The notes beneath the pieces were generated by a model. The model worked only from the letters and a program-made list of their open reading frames with translations, searched no databases and was not told the DNA's origin. Source: Pseudodonghicola xiamenensis DSM 18339 (GTDB taxonomy: Bacteria; Pseudomonadota; Alphaproteobacteria; Rhodobacterales; Rhodobacteraceae). Taken from it: 64,000 bases of DNA. Made by a program: the position numbers and the translations under genes. Location of the stretch: contig NZ_AUBS01000001.1 in assembly GCF_000429365.1 (NCBI RefSeq), positions 372,001 to 436,000 on the forward strand, read 5' to 3'. Below are positions 10,221 through 19,317 of the stretch, in pieces. Positions within the stretch are counted from its first letter, which is position 1; every line of letters starts with the position of its first letter.

Positions 10221-10251
10221 GCCGGGGCCGTTCGTTCGGCCCCGGCTTTTT
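10221..10251 (+). terminator. Terminator/attenuator between cyoD and the SURF1 gene
   Basis: A perfect 9-bp stem (10221-10229 with 10238-10246) and an 8-base loop are followed by five T residues. Because the SURF1 gene starts 17 bases later on the same strand, this probably sets a lower level of SURF1 relative to the oxidase subunits. Confidence 0.9.
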
Positions 10252-10267
10252 CGTGGAGAAAGACCAA

Positions 10268-11002
10268 ATGACCCGAGAGTCCCTTCCCGCCATTCGCTGG
10301 CCGCGTCTGATGATCGTTACCCTGATCGCTCTGATCGGGGTCGGAGGCTTTGCCCGGCTGGGCATCTGGCAAGTGCATCGGCTGCACTGGAAGCTCGATC
10401 TGATCGAGCGGGTCGAGGCCCGTGTCGATGCGGATCCGGTGCCGGCCCCGGGGCCGGAGGCCTGGCCGGCGATCACCGCAGCGAGCGACGAATATCGCCG
10501 GGTGAGCCTGCAGGGGCAGTTCCGTAACGATCAGACGGTGCTGATCTACACTCCCTCGGATTTCGGTCCGGCCGATTGGGTGCTGACGCCGCTGGAACGC
10601 GACGATGGCACCGTGGTGATGATCAACCGCGGCCTGGTGCCCGAGGACCTGGCGCTGGCCGGCAGCTTCGATGCCGCGCCGGAGGGTGAGGTGATGGTCA
10701 CCGGCCTGCTGCGGATATCCGAGGACAAGGGCTGGCTGTTCTCGCGCAAGAACGATCCGGAGAATGGCAAATGGTATCGCCGTGACATCGGGTCGATCAC
10801 CAGTGCCAAGGGGCTCGAGCGCGCAGCGCCCTATTTCGTCGATCAGCAGCTTGGCGACCCGAAGGCCTGGCCGAGGGGCGGGCAGACGGTGGTTTCCTTC
10901 CGCAACGCGCATCTGAGCTATGCCCTGACCTGGTTCGCGCTGTCTCTGCTGGTGCTGGGCGCCTGGGTTTTCGTCCTCTGGACCGAGTTGCGCCGCCGCT
11001 GA
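10268..11002 (+). CDS. SURF1 family haem-copper oxidase assembly protein (Surf1q-like)
   Basis: A 244-residue protein with one N-terminal and one C-terminal transmembrane helix enclosing a periplasmic domain, the standard SURF1 topology. The N-terminal helix ends in GIWQVHRLHWK, the SURF1 signature region, and the C-terminal helix carries HLSYALTWFALSL. I chose the ATG at 10268, with GGAG nine bases upstream, over an in-frame GTG at 10253. SURF1 proteins deliver haem a to the oxidase. In Paracoccus denitrificans a dedicated Surf1q serves the ba3 quinol oxidase, so its location here suggests the oxidase uses haem A (inference). Confidence 0.9.
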   Translation: MTRESLPAIRWPRLMIVTLIALIGVGGFARLGIWQVHRLHWKLDLIERVEARVDADPVPAPGPEAWPAITAASDEYRRVSLQGQFRNDQTVLIYTPSDFGPADWVLTPLERDDGTVVMINRGLVPEDLALAGSFDAAPEGEVMVTGLLRISEDKGWLFSRKNDPENGKWYRRDIGSITSAKGLERAAPYFVDQQLGDPKAWPRGGQTVVSFRNAHLSYALTWFALSLLVLGAWVFVLWTELRRR

Positions 11003-11033
11003 GGCGGCAGGGGGCGGATAACGGAAAGGCCGG

Positions 11034-11053
11034 AGGGGCAGTGATATGCCCCT
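11034..11053 (+). terminator. Weak stem-loop after the SURF1 gene
   Basis: AGGGGCA (11034-11040) pairs with TGCCCCT (11047-11053) around a six-base loop. Only a short T-containing tail follows, so termination is plausible but not certain. Confidence 0.4.
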
Positions 11054-11247
11054 TCATTCCTGTCGGCGCGGGCATGGGGCGCTGTGTGCTTTTTTGCCAG
11101 AGGTGGGCAGGGCGCGTTCTTGCCTGGGACGGCAGCGCCACGCGCCGGCAGGGGCCTGCCTGGGGTGCAAACGTCAAGCATCAGTTGCGTTTGCCGCGGA
11201 TTTGGCGAAAACCGAAATCAGAAAAAAAATCGCAGGAAGGACGAGAG

Positions 11248-12087
11248 ATGAGTGAAGACGCCTATGATCCGGGAACAGAAGGCGCCCGGATGAGTTTTGC
11301 CGATGCCATGTCCTACGGCGATTATCTCAATCTCGACGGACTTCTGGCACAGCAAAAGCCGCTGAGCGGTGCACATGACGAGATGTTGTTCATCATCCAG
11401 CACCAGACCAGTGAGCTGTGGATGAAGCTGGCCATTCATGAGCTGGCCGCCGCGCGCAGCGCGATGAATGCCGGGCAGATGAGCCATGTGTTCAAGATGC
11501 TGGCCCGGGTCAGCCGGATTTTCGAACAGCTCAATAATGCCTGGGACGTGCTGCGCACCATGACGCCCGCTGATTACACCCGATTCCGCGACGCGTTGGG
11601 GCCATCGTCGGGGTTCCAGTCCTATCAATACAGAATGATCGAATATATTCTGGGCAACCGGAATCCGAACATGCTGAAACCCCATGCGCACAGCCCCGAG
11701 GTGCAGCAGATGCTGCAGGCGGAGCTCGCACGGCCAAGCTTCTATGACGATGTGATCCGGTTGCTGTTCGTTACCATCGACGGGCCGGATGCCGATGTCC
11801 CGGCGCCGCAACTGGGCCAGCCGCACAAGCCGGTCGAGGCGGTGCAGGAGAAATGGACCCAAGTCTATCAGGATGTCGATCGCTGGTGGACGCTCTATGA
11901 ACTGGGCGAGAAGCTGGTCGATCTCGAGGATTATTTCCGTCGCTGGCGGTTCAATCACGTGACCACGGTCGAAAGGGTGATCGGTTTCAAGCGCGGCACC
12001 GGCGGCACGTCGGGGGTGCAATATCTGCGCCGCATGCTCGAAGTCGAGCTGTTCCCGGAACTCTGGCATTTGCGCGGCGGTTTGTAA
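11248..12087 (+). CDS. kynA: Tryptophan 2,3-dioxygenase
   Basis: The 279-residue haem enzyme opens the indole ring of L-tryptophan to N-formylkynurenine, the first step of the kynurenine pathway. Aligning by spacing with the Xanthomonas enzyme gives His52 (substrate-binding base), Tyr110, Arg114 (carboxylate contact) and His237 (haem ligand), all present with a constant offset of three. The motif GTGGTSG near the C-terminus matches the substrate-binding loop. The ATG at 11248 is preceded by an AGGAAGGACGAG ribosome binding site. The longer frame upstream is Arg-rich and rejected. No kynureninase or formamidase gene is adjacent. Confidence 0.95.
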   Translation: MSEDAYDPGTEGARMSFADAMSYGDYLNLDGLLAQQKPLSGAHDEMLFIIQHQTSELWMKLAIHELAAARSAMNAGQMSHVFKMLARVSRIFEQLNNAWDVLRTMTPADYTRFRDALGPSSGFQSYQYRMIEYILGNRNPNMLKPHAHSPEVQQMLQAELARPSFYDDVIRLLFVTIDGPDADVPAPQLGQPHKPVEAVQEKWTQVYQDVDRWWTLYELGEKLVDLEDYFRRWRFNHVTTVERVIGFKRGTGGTSGVQYLRRMLEVELFPELWHLRGGL

Positions 12088-12163
12088 CCCGCTGCCAACA
12101 GGTGAATGGCGGTGTGGGCGGAGATGGCCTTGACCTCCTCCGCCCCGAGGCCGTGATTGCTGT

Positions 12164-13033
12164 TCAGGGTTGTCCCTTCAGCGTGAGGATGAGGGTTGAG
12201 ATATCGTCCTCGGCATGACCCAGATCACAGGTGGCCTGCATCAGGGCGCGGGCGCTGTCGGTCATCGGCAGCTCGGCCTCAGCCCCGCCCACCGCCGCGA
12301 TGGTGTCGAGATCCTTCAGCATCATCGCCACCGTGCCCAGCGGGTTTTCGAAGCTTTCCGTCGCCATCCGCGGCGCCAGAAGCTGGAAGGGCTTGGAATC
12401 GGCGAAGCCCCCCGCCAGTGCCTCGGTCAGCCGGGTGGCATCCACCCCCATGACTCGCGCGAAATTCACCGCCTCGGCCACCACCGCCATGGTGCAGCCT
12501 GCAATGATCTGGTTGACCAGCTTGGTCATCTGCCCGGCGCCGAGATCGCCCATATGGGTCACCTTCTGCGCCAGGGGCGCCATCAGCGGCTCGGCACGGG
12601 CGAAATCCGCCGCGCTGCCGCCGGCCATGATGGTCAGCGTTCCCGCCGTCGCCGCCGGCGTGCCGCCGGAGACCGGGGCATCGACCCAGCCCATGCCATT
12701 GGCCGCGCGCAGACGCGCGCCGAATTCTCGCGTCAGCCCCGGATCCATTGAGGAAAAGTCGATGAACATCTCCGGCCCCGTCACCTCGGCCACGCCATTC
12801 TCGCCGAACAGCACGGCCTCGACGGCGGCGGCATTGGTCAGACAGGCCATGACCACATCGCTCTGGCGTGCCAGATCGGCGGGGCTTTCGGCGCGCCGGG
12901 CGCCAGCGGCCACCGCCGCATCGCATTTCGACGCGGTGCGGTTCCAGACGGTGACCTCATAGCCCGCCTTCAGCAGGTTCATCACCATCGGCTCGCCCAT
13001 CAGCCCGGTGCCGAGGTACCCCAGACGCGGCAT
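12164..13033 (-). CDS. NAD(P)-dependent beta-hydroxyacid dehydrogenase (3-hydroxyisobutyrate dehydrogenase family)
   Basis: A 289-residue protein with an N-terminal Rossmann domain (GTGLMGEPM at residues 7-15), the family substrate-binding motif DAPVSGGTPAA and the catalytic-Lys region GAGQMTKLVNQ. Relatives include 3-hydroxyisobutyrate dehydrogenase and tartronate semialdehyde reductase. I chose the ATG at 13033 (MPRLGYLG) because GGAGGA lies six bases upstream. An ATG two codons earlier overlaps the upstream stop in ATGA and is also possible. It is co-transcribed with the IlvD/Edd dehydratase, so it probably acts on a product of that pathway. The exact substrate is unknown. Confidence 0.88.
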   Translation of the reverse strand: MPRLGYLGTGLMGEPMVMNLLKAGYEVTVWNRTASKCDAAVAAGARRAESPADLARQSDVVMACLTNAAAVEAVLFGENGVAEVTGPEMFIDFSSMDPGLTREFGARLRAANGMGWVDAPVSGGTPAATAGTLTIMAGGSAADFARAEPLMAPLAQKVTHMGDLGAGQMTKLVNQIIAGCTMAVVAEAVNFARVMGVDATRLTEALAGGFADSKPFQLLAPRMATESFENPLGTVAMMLKDLDTIAAVGGAEAELPMTDSARALMQATCDLGHAEDDISTLILTLKGQP

Positions 13034-13035
13034 CG

Positions 13036-14763
13036 TCATTCCTCCACCTCGTCCACCGGCCAATCGACCGCGCCGGAATGGGTGATCGCCCCGTAATAGG
13101 CGCTTTTCACCTGGGCCGCGTATTTCTCATGGGCGCCGGCCAGGCGGCGGGGCGGACGGGCGGCCAGCGCCTTGCGGCGCGCCTCCAACACCTCTGCATC
13201 GACCAACAGGTCGATGACGCGCGCCTCGCGGGTGTCGATGCGGATCATATCGCCATTCTCGACCAGCCCCAGCGGGCCGCCGTTATAGGCCTCGGGCGAG
13301 AGATAGCCGATGCACATCCCCCGCGTCGCCCCGGAGAAGCGGCCATCGGTGACCAGCGCCACCTTTTCGCCCATGCCCTGACCATAGATCACCGCGGTCG
13401 GCCCCAACATCTCGCGCATGCCGGGGCCTCCGGCGGGGCCCTCGTTGCGGATGATGATCACGTCGCCCTCCTGGTAATCGCGCTTGCGGACGGCGGCCAT
13501 GCAGTCCTCCTCGCTCTCGAACACGCGGGCCGGGCCCTCGTGCACCCGGACCTTGAGGCCCGCGACCTTGATGAAGGCGCCCTCGGGGGCGAGGTTGCCC
13601 TTGAGCACGATCACCCCGCCCGAGCTGTCGCGCGGGTTGTCGACCGATCGGATCACCTCGCCATCGGGTGCCGGCGCATCGGCCACCGCCTCGGCCAGGG
13701 TCTGACCCGACAGCGTCAGCGTATCGCCATGCATGTGACCCGAGCGGATCAGTTCCTTGATGATCACCGGCACGCCGCCCAGACAGTGCACGTCCAGCGC
13801 GTAATATTGCCCGCCGGGGCGCAGGTTGCCGATCAGCGGCGTGCGTTCGAAGACGGCGCCTACATCGTCCATGGTAAAGAGGATGCCGGCCTCATGCGCG
13901 ATGGCCGAGATATGCATGCCGGCATTGGTCGACCCGCCGGTGGCGGCGACGATGGCGCAGGCGTTTTCCAGCGACTTGCGGGTGATCAGATCGCGCGGCA
14001 GCGGGCCGCCACGGTCGAGGATCTCCATCACCATCTGTCCCGCGTGGCGCCCCAGCGCCACCCGTTCGGAATAGACCGCCGGCATGGTGGCGCTGCCGAG
14101 GGGGGCGATGCCCAGCACCTCTGAGACCATGCCCATGGTATTGGCGGTGAACTGGCCGGGGCAGGCGCCGATGGTGGGCATGGCGACCCGCTCCATCGCG
14201 TCCAGATCCTCCTGGCTCATCTCTCCGGTCATCACCGCGCCGGCGCCTTCGTAGGTATCGAGGATCGAGACGGTCTTGCCCTTGTACATCCCCGGCAGGG
14301 TCGAGCCGCCGAAGACGAAAACCGAAGGCACGTTCAGCCGCACCATCGCCATGATCAGTGCCGGCAGGTTCTTGTCGCAGCCGCCGTAGCCCACCAGCCC
14401 GTCATAGGCATGGCCGCGCATCACCAGTTCGACCGAATCCGCGATCAGGTCGCGCGACATCAGCGAATTCTTCATCCCCTGATGGTTCATTGAAAACCCG
14501 TCCGAGACCGAGATGGTGGTGAATTCGCGCGGTGTGCCGCCGGCCTCCTGCACGCCACGATAGGCATAGCGCGCCTGATCGCCCAGATTGGCGTTGCAGG
14601 GCGAGGTCTCGCCGGCGGTGGAGACCACGCCGATCATCGGCCGCGCCATGGCGTCATCGTCGAGGCCCTGGCCGCGATAGAAGGCGCGGTGCGGCACCCG
14701 GTCGAGCCCGTCCACGGTGATGCGGGAACGTAGCTTGCGGTTGCTGGCCTTGGGGTCTGTCAT
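13036..14763 (-). CDS. IlvD/Edd family dehydratase (dihydroxy-acid or sugar-acid dehydratase)
   Basis: A 575-residue Fe-S dehydratase of the IlvD/Edd family. It has the conserved cluster and substrate motifs NANLGDQA (Cys in SPCN just before), [21 protein letters not shown] and, near the C-terminus, [11 protein letters not shown]. It converts a 2,3-dihydroxy acid to a 2-keto acid. The family includes IlvD of branched-chain amino acid synthesis and aldonate dehydratases such as L-arabinonate dehydratase. The neighbours (hydroxyacid dehydrogenase, MhpD-like hydratase, TRAP transporter) favour a catabolic sugar-acid role. The ATG at 14763 has AAGGAA upstream. A further 73 in-frame codons upstream look non-coding. 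Confidence 0.86.
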   Translation of the reverse strand: MTDPKASNRKLRSRITVDGLDRVPHRAFYRGQGLDDDAMARPMIGVVSTAGETSPCNANLGDQARYAYRGVQEAGGTPREFTTISVSDGFSMNHQGMKNSLMSRDLIADSVELVMRGHAYDGLVGYGGCDKNLPALIMAMVRLNVPSVFVFGGSTLPGMYKGKTVSILDTYEGAGAVMTGEMSQEDLDAMERVAMPTIGACPGQFTANTMGMVSEVLGIAPLGSATMPAVYSERVALGRHAGQMVMEILDRGGPLPRDLITRKSLENACAIVAATGGSTNAGMHISAIAHEAGILFTMDDVGAVFERTPLIGNLRPGGQYYALDVHCLGGVPVIIKELIRSGHMHGDTLTLSGQTLAEAVADAPAPDGEVIRSVDNPRDSSGGVIVLKGNLAPEGAFIKVAGLKVRVHEGPARVFESEEDCMAAVRKRDYQEGDVIIIRNEGPAGGPGMREMLGPTAVIYGQGMGEKVALVTDGRFSGATRGMCIGYLSPEAYNGGPLGLVENGDMIRIDTREARVIDLLVDAEVLEARRKALAARPPRRLAGAHEKYAAQVKSAYYGAITHSGAVDWPVDEVEE

Positions 14764-14947
14764 CTTGGTGTTCCTTCTGTCTTCTGGGGTCTTCGCGTTG
14801 GCGGGCGCGGGCGTTGGGGCGATCTTAGCCGCATGATCGGCGGTGTGGAGTGAAATCGGCGCGGCGCGGGGCTGGGCTCTGGTCATTGGCGGGGGCAGGC
14901 GCCAACATGCGCGGCGACACCTCAGGACCGGAATGGGAGAGTGAAAA
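14764..14947. promoter_or_regulatory. Divergent promoter region between the IlvD-type dehydratase and the MhpD-like hydratase
   Basis: A 184-bp spacer between two divergently read starts must hold both promoters. I did not identify a clear operator in it. Confidence 0.45.
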
Positions 14948-15727
14948 TTGATCCTCGATATCGAAACCGCCGCCACCGCCATGGCCGCAGCCCGGCGCGA
15001 TCTGGCGCCCTATGATCTGCCGCAGGGGCTGGGCAGTGCGCCCTTTGCCGATGGCTACGCCTTTCAGGACGCCTATGTCGCTGCCATCGGCGCGCCGGTG
15101 GCAGGGTACAAACTGGCGGTGAACGGCAAACCGCAGCAGGCGCATTTTGGCGTCAGTGAACCGGCCTGGGCGCGGGTTCTGGCGCCGGAGGTGCACCCGA
15201 GCGGCGTGGTCCTGCCCAAGGGCGCCTTCGGTGAACTTTGCATCGAGGCGGAGATCACCGCGATTCTGGGGCAGGGCGTGACCGAGCTGACGGGAGTGGT
15301 GACGCCGGAGCAGGCGAAGGGCGTGATCGAGAGCCTGCGCGCCTCGATCGAACTGATCGACCAGCGCGGCGTTTCCATCGCCGGGCTCGAGCTGGGCCAG
15401 GCCATCGCTGCCAATGTCTTCAACGCCGGCTGCGTGCTGGGCGAGGGCGGTATCGCCCCGGAGGCCCTGGAACTGGAACATCTTCATGTCACCCTGACTG
15501 TCGACGGGGAAGTGGCGGGCGAGGCCACCGGGGCGGCCCCGCAGGATCCCTTCGAGGCGGTGGCCTGGTTGCTGAGCACGCTGAACGCGCGCGGCACCGA
15601 GGTTGCGCCGGGGATGTTGGTCATGTGCGGAACTCATCTTCCGTTGAAGGTTCTGGACCCGGGCGTGACCCGCGTCGAGGTGGGCATGGGGCCGCTCGGC
15701 AGCGTCGCTTTCTCGCGCAGGGAGTGA
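14948..15727 (+). CDS. MhpD-like 2-keto-4-pentenoate hydratase / FAH-superfamily protein
   Basis: A 259-residue member of the fumarylacetoacetate hydrolase superfamily, closest in size and layout to 2-oxopent-4-enoate hydratases. Visible family features are AGYKLAVNG near residue 50, an acidic metal-binding stretch around [11 protein letters not shown], and the C-terminal [17 protein letters not shown]. These enzymes add water to, or cleave, 2-keto acids with a divalent metal. The start is TTG at 14948 with GGGAG eight bases upstream. It faces the dehydratase gene across a shared promoter region, so I infer the same pathway; the substrate is open. Confidence 0.82.
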   Translation: MILDIETAATAMAAARRDLAPYDLPQGLGSAPFADGYAFQDAYVAAIGAPVAGYKLAVNGKPQQAHFGVSEPAWARVLAPEVHPSGVVLPKGAFGELCIEAEITAILGQGVTELTGVVTPEQAKGVIESLRASIELIDQRGVSIAGLELGQAIAANVFNAGCVLGEGGIAPEALELEHLHVTLTVDGEVAGEATGAAPQDPFEAVAWLLSTLNARGTEVAPGMLVMCGTHLPLKVLDPGVTRVEVGMGPLGSVAFSRRE

Positions 15728-15734
15728 GAGGAAC

Positions 15735-15759
15735 CGGGGCCGGCGCGAAACCGGCCCCG
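15735..15759. terminator. Stem-loop between convergent hydratase and dctM genes
   Basis: A perfect 9-bp GC stem (15735-15743 with 15751-15759) and a seven-base loop sit between two convergent genes. No strong T-run flanks either side, so it may act as a weak bidirectional terminator or as mRNA end protection. Confidence 0.55.
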
Positions 15760-15764
15760 ATCCG

Positions 15765-17057
15765 TCAGGCCACGTAAGAGGCCAGCCAGGTCGACAGCAC
15801 CGGAACCACCACGATCAGCGTCAGCCGGAAGATATCGGCGACCCAGAAGGGGGTGACCCCGCGGAAGATGGTGCCGGTGCTCACATCCGGCAGAACGCCA
15901 CGCAGCACGAAGACGTTCAGCCCCACCGGCGGGGTGATCAGGCTGATCTCGGTCACCACCACGACGACGATGCCGAACCAGATCGGATCATAGCCGAGCT
16001 GCATCACCAGCGGATAGAAGATCGGCACCGTCAGCAGGATCATCGACATGCTTTCGAACACGCAGCCCAGCAGCAGGTAGATCACCAGAATGGCGACGAT
16101 CACCAACCAGGGCGTGTCGGAGAATTTCATCGCAAAGCTCACCAGCCCCTGCGGGAAATCGGTGAAGTTGATGAAATTCGCGAACAGCAGCGCCCCGATC
16201 AGCACGGTGAACAGCATGGCTGTGGTTTCGACGCTTTCGACCAGGATCTCTTTCAGCACCTTCCAGCTCAGCGCGCCGCGCAGCAGCGCGAAGAGGAAGG
16301 AGCCGAGCGCGCCGATGCCAGCGGCCTCGGTCGGGCTGAAGACACCGCCATAGATACCGCCCATCACCACGATGAACAGAACCAGGACCCCCCAGACATT
16401 CCTGAGCGCGGTCAACCGTTGAGCCCAGGTCTGGCGTTCGGCGGCGGGGCCTTCTGAGGGACGCCGCCAGGTGACCCAGCGCACCGCCAGCAGATAGAAC
16501 ATCATGCCGATGGCACCGGGCAGGATGCCGGCAGCAAACAGCTTGCCGATGCTCTGCTGGGTCAGGATGCCGTACATCACCAGCATGACGGAGGGCGGGA
16601 TCAGAATGCCCAGCGTACCGCCGGCGGCGATCGAGCCGGTGGCCAGGGCATCGGAGTAGCCGAACCGCCGCATCGACGGCATGGCGACCTTCGACATGGT
16701 GGCGGCAGTGGCCAGAGACGATCCGCAGATGGCGGAAAATCCGCCGCAGGCCACCACGGTGGCCATGGCGAGCCCACCCTTCCGGTGCCCGAGAAAGGCG
16801 TTCGAGGCATTGTAAAGCTCGGCGGCGAGGCGGGCACGGGCGACGAAATTGCCCATCAGCACGAAGAGCGGCACCACCGAGAGTTCATAGTTGATGGCGG
16901 CGTCGAAGGCGGTCTGTCCGACGTTGAAGAGGGCGGCTGTCGGGCTCATCACCCAGGCCATGCCGGAGAATCCCACCAGCGCCATGACAAAGGCGATGGG
17001 GATGCGCAGGAAGGCGAGCAGCAGAAGAACGGCAAGGCCGATGAGGGCTTCGGTCAT
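15765..17057 (-). CDS. TRAP transporter large permease subunit (DctM family)
   Basis: A 430-residue protein with about 12 membrane segments and the glycine-rich DctM motif region GTLGILIPPSVMLVMYG. It forms the ion-coupled transport channel of a tripartite ATP-independent periplasmic transporter. It is the last gene of a leftward dctP-dctQ-dctM operon and starts one base after the end of dctQ. Length is normal for the family. Confidence 0.93.
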   Translation of the reverse strand: MTEALIGLAVLLLLAFLRIPIAFVMALVGFSGMAWVMSPTAALFNVGQTAFDAAINYELSVVPLFVLMGNFVARARLAAELYNASNAFLGHRKGGLAMATVVACGGFSAICGSSLATAATMSKVAMPSMRRFGYSDALATGSIAAGGTLGILIPPSVMLVMYGILTQQSIGKLFAAGILPGAIGMMFYLLAVRWVTWRRPSEGPAAERQTWAQRLTALRNVWGVLVLFIVVMGGIYGGVFSPTEAAGIGALGSFLFALLRGALSWKVLKEILVESVETTAMLFTVLIGALLFANFINFTDFPQGLVSFAMKFSDTPWLVIVAILVIYLLLGCVFESMSMILLTVPIFYPLVMQLGYDPIWFGIVVVVVTEISLITPPVGLNVFVLRGVLPDVSTGTIFRGVTPFWVADIFRLTLIVVVPVLSTWLASYVA

Positions 17058-17058
17058 G

Positions 17059-17580
17059 TCACTTGCCCCCCGGGATTTTGCGGCCGCCGAGGGTCAGGAT
17101 GACATTGGCCAGCGCGGCGAGGGTTGCGATTGTGCAGAGTACGGCCATCAGTGCACTGAACGGCCACATCGGCAGGAACAGCTCATCCGTGATCTCTTCA
17201 TATTCGAATTGGCTCATTGACTTGATGACCAATCTCCAGGCGATCAGCCCGAGCGCGGCTGTGCTGAACAGATGCACGAAAACGGCCTGCACCCTGGCCA
17301 TCGGCCGCGGGATGATATCGTCCAGCAGATCGACGGTGACGTGGTTTTCGTTCAGCACCGTCAGCGGCAGGGCGCAGAAGATGATGGCGGGCATCATCAG
17401 CGACACGACTTCATAGGTCGCGGGCAGGGGGGCGGAAAAGAGATACCGCCCCATCACATCGGCGAAGGTCAGAAGCATCATCGCGAACAGCAGGATGCAG
17501 GCGACATAGGTCAGAACCCCGGCCAGGGGAGAGAGACCGCGGATATGATCCGCGGCCCCTTGGGGATGTTGAATGTCCAA
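17059..17580 (-). CDS. TRAP transporter small permease subunit (DctQ family)
   Basis: A 173-residue protein with four hydrophobic segments, the usual DctQ layout, including NENHVTVDLL between helices two and three, a conserved feature of this family. It pairs with DctM and links it to the binding protein. The apparent start is TTG at 17580 with GGAG nine bases before it, 21 bases after the dctP stop. Confidence 0.9.
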   Translation of the reverse strand: MDIQHPQGAADHIRGLSPLAGVLTYVACILLFAMMLLTFADVMGRYLFSAPLPATYEVVSLMMPAIIFCALPLTVLNENHVTVDLLDDIIPRPMARVQAVFVHLFSTAALGLIAWRLVIKSMSQFEYEEITDELFLPMWPFSALMAVLCTIATLAALANVILTLGGRKIPGGK

Positions 17581-17601
17581 TATGGATACTCCCGGCAGGC
17601 C

Positions 17602-18636
17602 TTATTTGGCCTCGGCTTCAAGCTCTTTCACCTGCTCCTGGAAATAGGCGTAGATGGCCTTGCCATCGACACCTTCCTCCGCTGCGGTGGTGTAATACTC
17701 CGCAAGGAACTGGTCGCGCAGTTCGGTGATCGCCGCCAGCAGCTCGGGCGAGGCATCGGCGATGGTGTTGCCGTTGGCCTTCAGATCGGCGAGCCCCTTG
17801 GCATTGACCACATCCCAGCCATGGCCGGCCATCTTGGCGAAGGTTTCCCCTGAAAACTGGTCGATGATCGCCTTTTCGTCCGGCGGCAGGCGATCATAGG
17901 CTTTCTTGTTCATGATCAGGAAATGGCTGGAGGAATACCAGCCGCCCGGTACGTTGGTCGAGAATTTGGTGACATCGGTCAGGTTGAAGCTGGTCACGCT
18001 CTCGTAGGGGAACATGATGCCGTCGGCGATGCCGCTGGAGAGGATTTCATAGGATTTCGACGAGGGCTGGCTGATCGAGACGCCGCCCCAGGCCTCGGTG
18101 ATCGCCTTGGGAATGACGCCACCGGTGCGCATCTTCTGGCCTTCCATGTCGGCGGGGCTTTCGATCAGTTTCGTGGTGTGATGGACCTGGCCCGGACCAT
18201 GGGTCATCATGCCCACCAGATAGAGCCCCTTGTACATCCCCTTGTCGGCGAGAAACTTGTCATGGGTGCGCTGCAGCGCGACCGAGGTGATTTCGGCGCT
18301 GTCGCCCAGAAGCGGCAGTTCGGCGAAGAGATAGGGGGCGAACTGCTTGCGGGCATAGGCATGGACCGAGAAGGAGACATCGGCCTGACCGGTGCGCACG
18401 GCGTCGAGCGATCCCTGCGGCGAGGCAATCGCCTTGGGCAGCCGCTTGAAGGTGATCTTCCCGTTCGAAGCCTTTTCGACCGCTTCGATCCAGGGGATAT
18501 AGACGTTCACGTTCACCGGGTGGGTCCAGGGGATCCAGGACGAATAGGTCAGCTCGGTGGCGAGGGCCGCGCTGGCCGACAGCGCTGCGGCGGCGATGCC
18601 GGCCGAAACGGTCGCGATCAGGCGTTTCATCATCAT
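17602..18636 (-). CDS. TRAP transporter substrate-binding protein (DctP family)
   Basis: A 344-residue periplasmic solute receptor. The N-terminus (MMMKRLIATVSAGIAAAALS) is a Sec signal peptide with likely cleavage after ALA around residue 30. The body contains the DctP-type segment KMRTGGVIPKAITEAWGG, which includes the Arg that usually binds the carboxylate of the ligand. It therefore probably binds an organic or sugar acid. AGGAG lies seven bases before the first of three consecutive ATG codons at 18636. It leads the dctPQM operon. Confidence 0.92.
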   Translation of the reverse strand: MMMKRLIATVSAGIAAAALSASAALATELTYSSWIPWTHPVNVNVYIPWIEAVEKASNGKITFKRLPKAIASPQGSLDAVRTGQADVSFSVHAYARKQFAPYLFAELPLLGDSAEITSVALQRTHDKFLADKGMYKGLYLVGMMTHGPGQVHHTTKLIESPADMEGQKMRTGGVIPKAITEAWGGVSISQPSSKSYEILSSGIADGIMFPYESVTSFNLTDVTKFSTNVPGGWYSSSHFLIMNKKAYDRLPPDEKAIIDQFSGETFAKMAGHGWDVVNAKGLADLKANGNTIADASPELLAAITELRDQFLAEYYTTAAEEGVDGKAIYAYFQEQVKELEAEAK

Positions 18637-19317
18637 TGTCTTACTCCTGTTGGTGTCAGCCCCTCCGCGGGAGCGTATGATCGTATGATGCCAGGGTGAG
18701 CGGTAGTTTCTGTTACTGGTAAACAAAGGCAAACCCCCAATCGACGGTTGTGGCCACAATTGCAGTGTTCCGGCCCCGGCGTCACCGCGGGCAAGGGGGC
18801 GTTGCCCGGTGAGGCAGCAACTTCGGGCCTGCAATCGAGCAGAAGCGTATCGGAGATATTGCTTGGCTCACCGCGGCGGCCAAGCAGGATTCGTCGCCTC
18901 CGCGCCGTCTCAGAGCGGCGGTTGTGTCATGATCGCGCCGCAGCTTGTCGGATCGGACCCGGGACCGCGTGGTCGGAACGCTGCGAGGTGGGGGAGGAGA
19001 GGGGCGCTGCCCCTCTGCGCCTGCGGCACATTCACCCCGGGATATTTGAGCCAGATCAAAGGGGCCAGGAGGCCGCATGCCAACCGGGTTCTCCGCAAAT
19101 GACGTGGCGGCGAAGGGGCTGGTGCGCATCGCTTTCTTTCGAGGTCCTGGGAATGGAGCGGATGGGAGAGCGGCTTCCTATGGCGGCGGCCTTAGGCCGA
19201 ACCTGGGGAGCAGCTCCCCGCTGCGCGTCTTGCCGGTCCGTTTGCAGAGACCCGGAGTGGGGCGACGCATCGAGACAGTCGGCGAGACAGTCGGGGAGCC
19301 GGGGCGCGGCGGCGCGA
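18637..19317. other. Intergenic region upstream of the TRAP operon
   Basis: About 680 bp between dctP and the D-2-hydroxyacid dehydrogenase gene, both read leftward. I find no convincing gene. It contains the dctP promoter region and one copy of a hairpin-plus-CCCGGGATATTTG repeat (18998-19066, listed separately). Confidence 0.5.
18998..19066 (+). repeat. Dispersed intergenic repeat, copy 1 (hairpin + CCCGGGATATTTG element)
   Basis: A hairpin (AGAGGGGC 18998-19005 with GCCCCTCT 19009-19016) is followed by the stretch TTCACCCCGGGATATTTGAG at 19031-19050, then CCAGATCAAAG. The same arrangement occurs at 20527-20600 and, inverted, at 53139-53190. Confidence 0.75.

Noticed and set aside
14764-14982. 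73-codon N-terminal extension of the IlvD/Edd dehydratase
   Set aside because: It is Arg/Pro/Ala-rich and overlaps the divergent hydratase start; the ATG at 14763 has its own AAGGAA.
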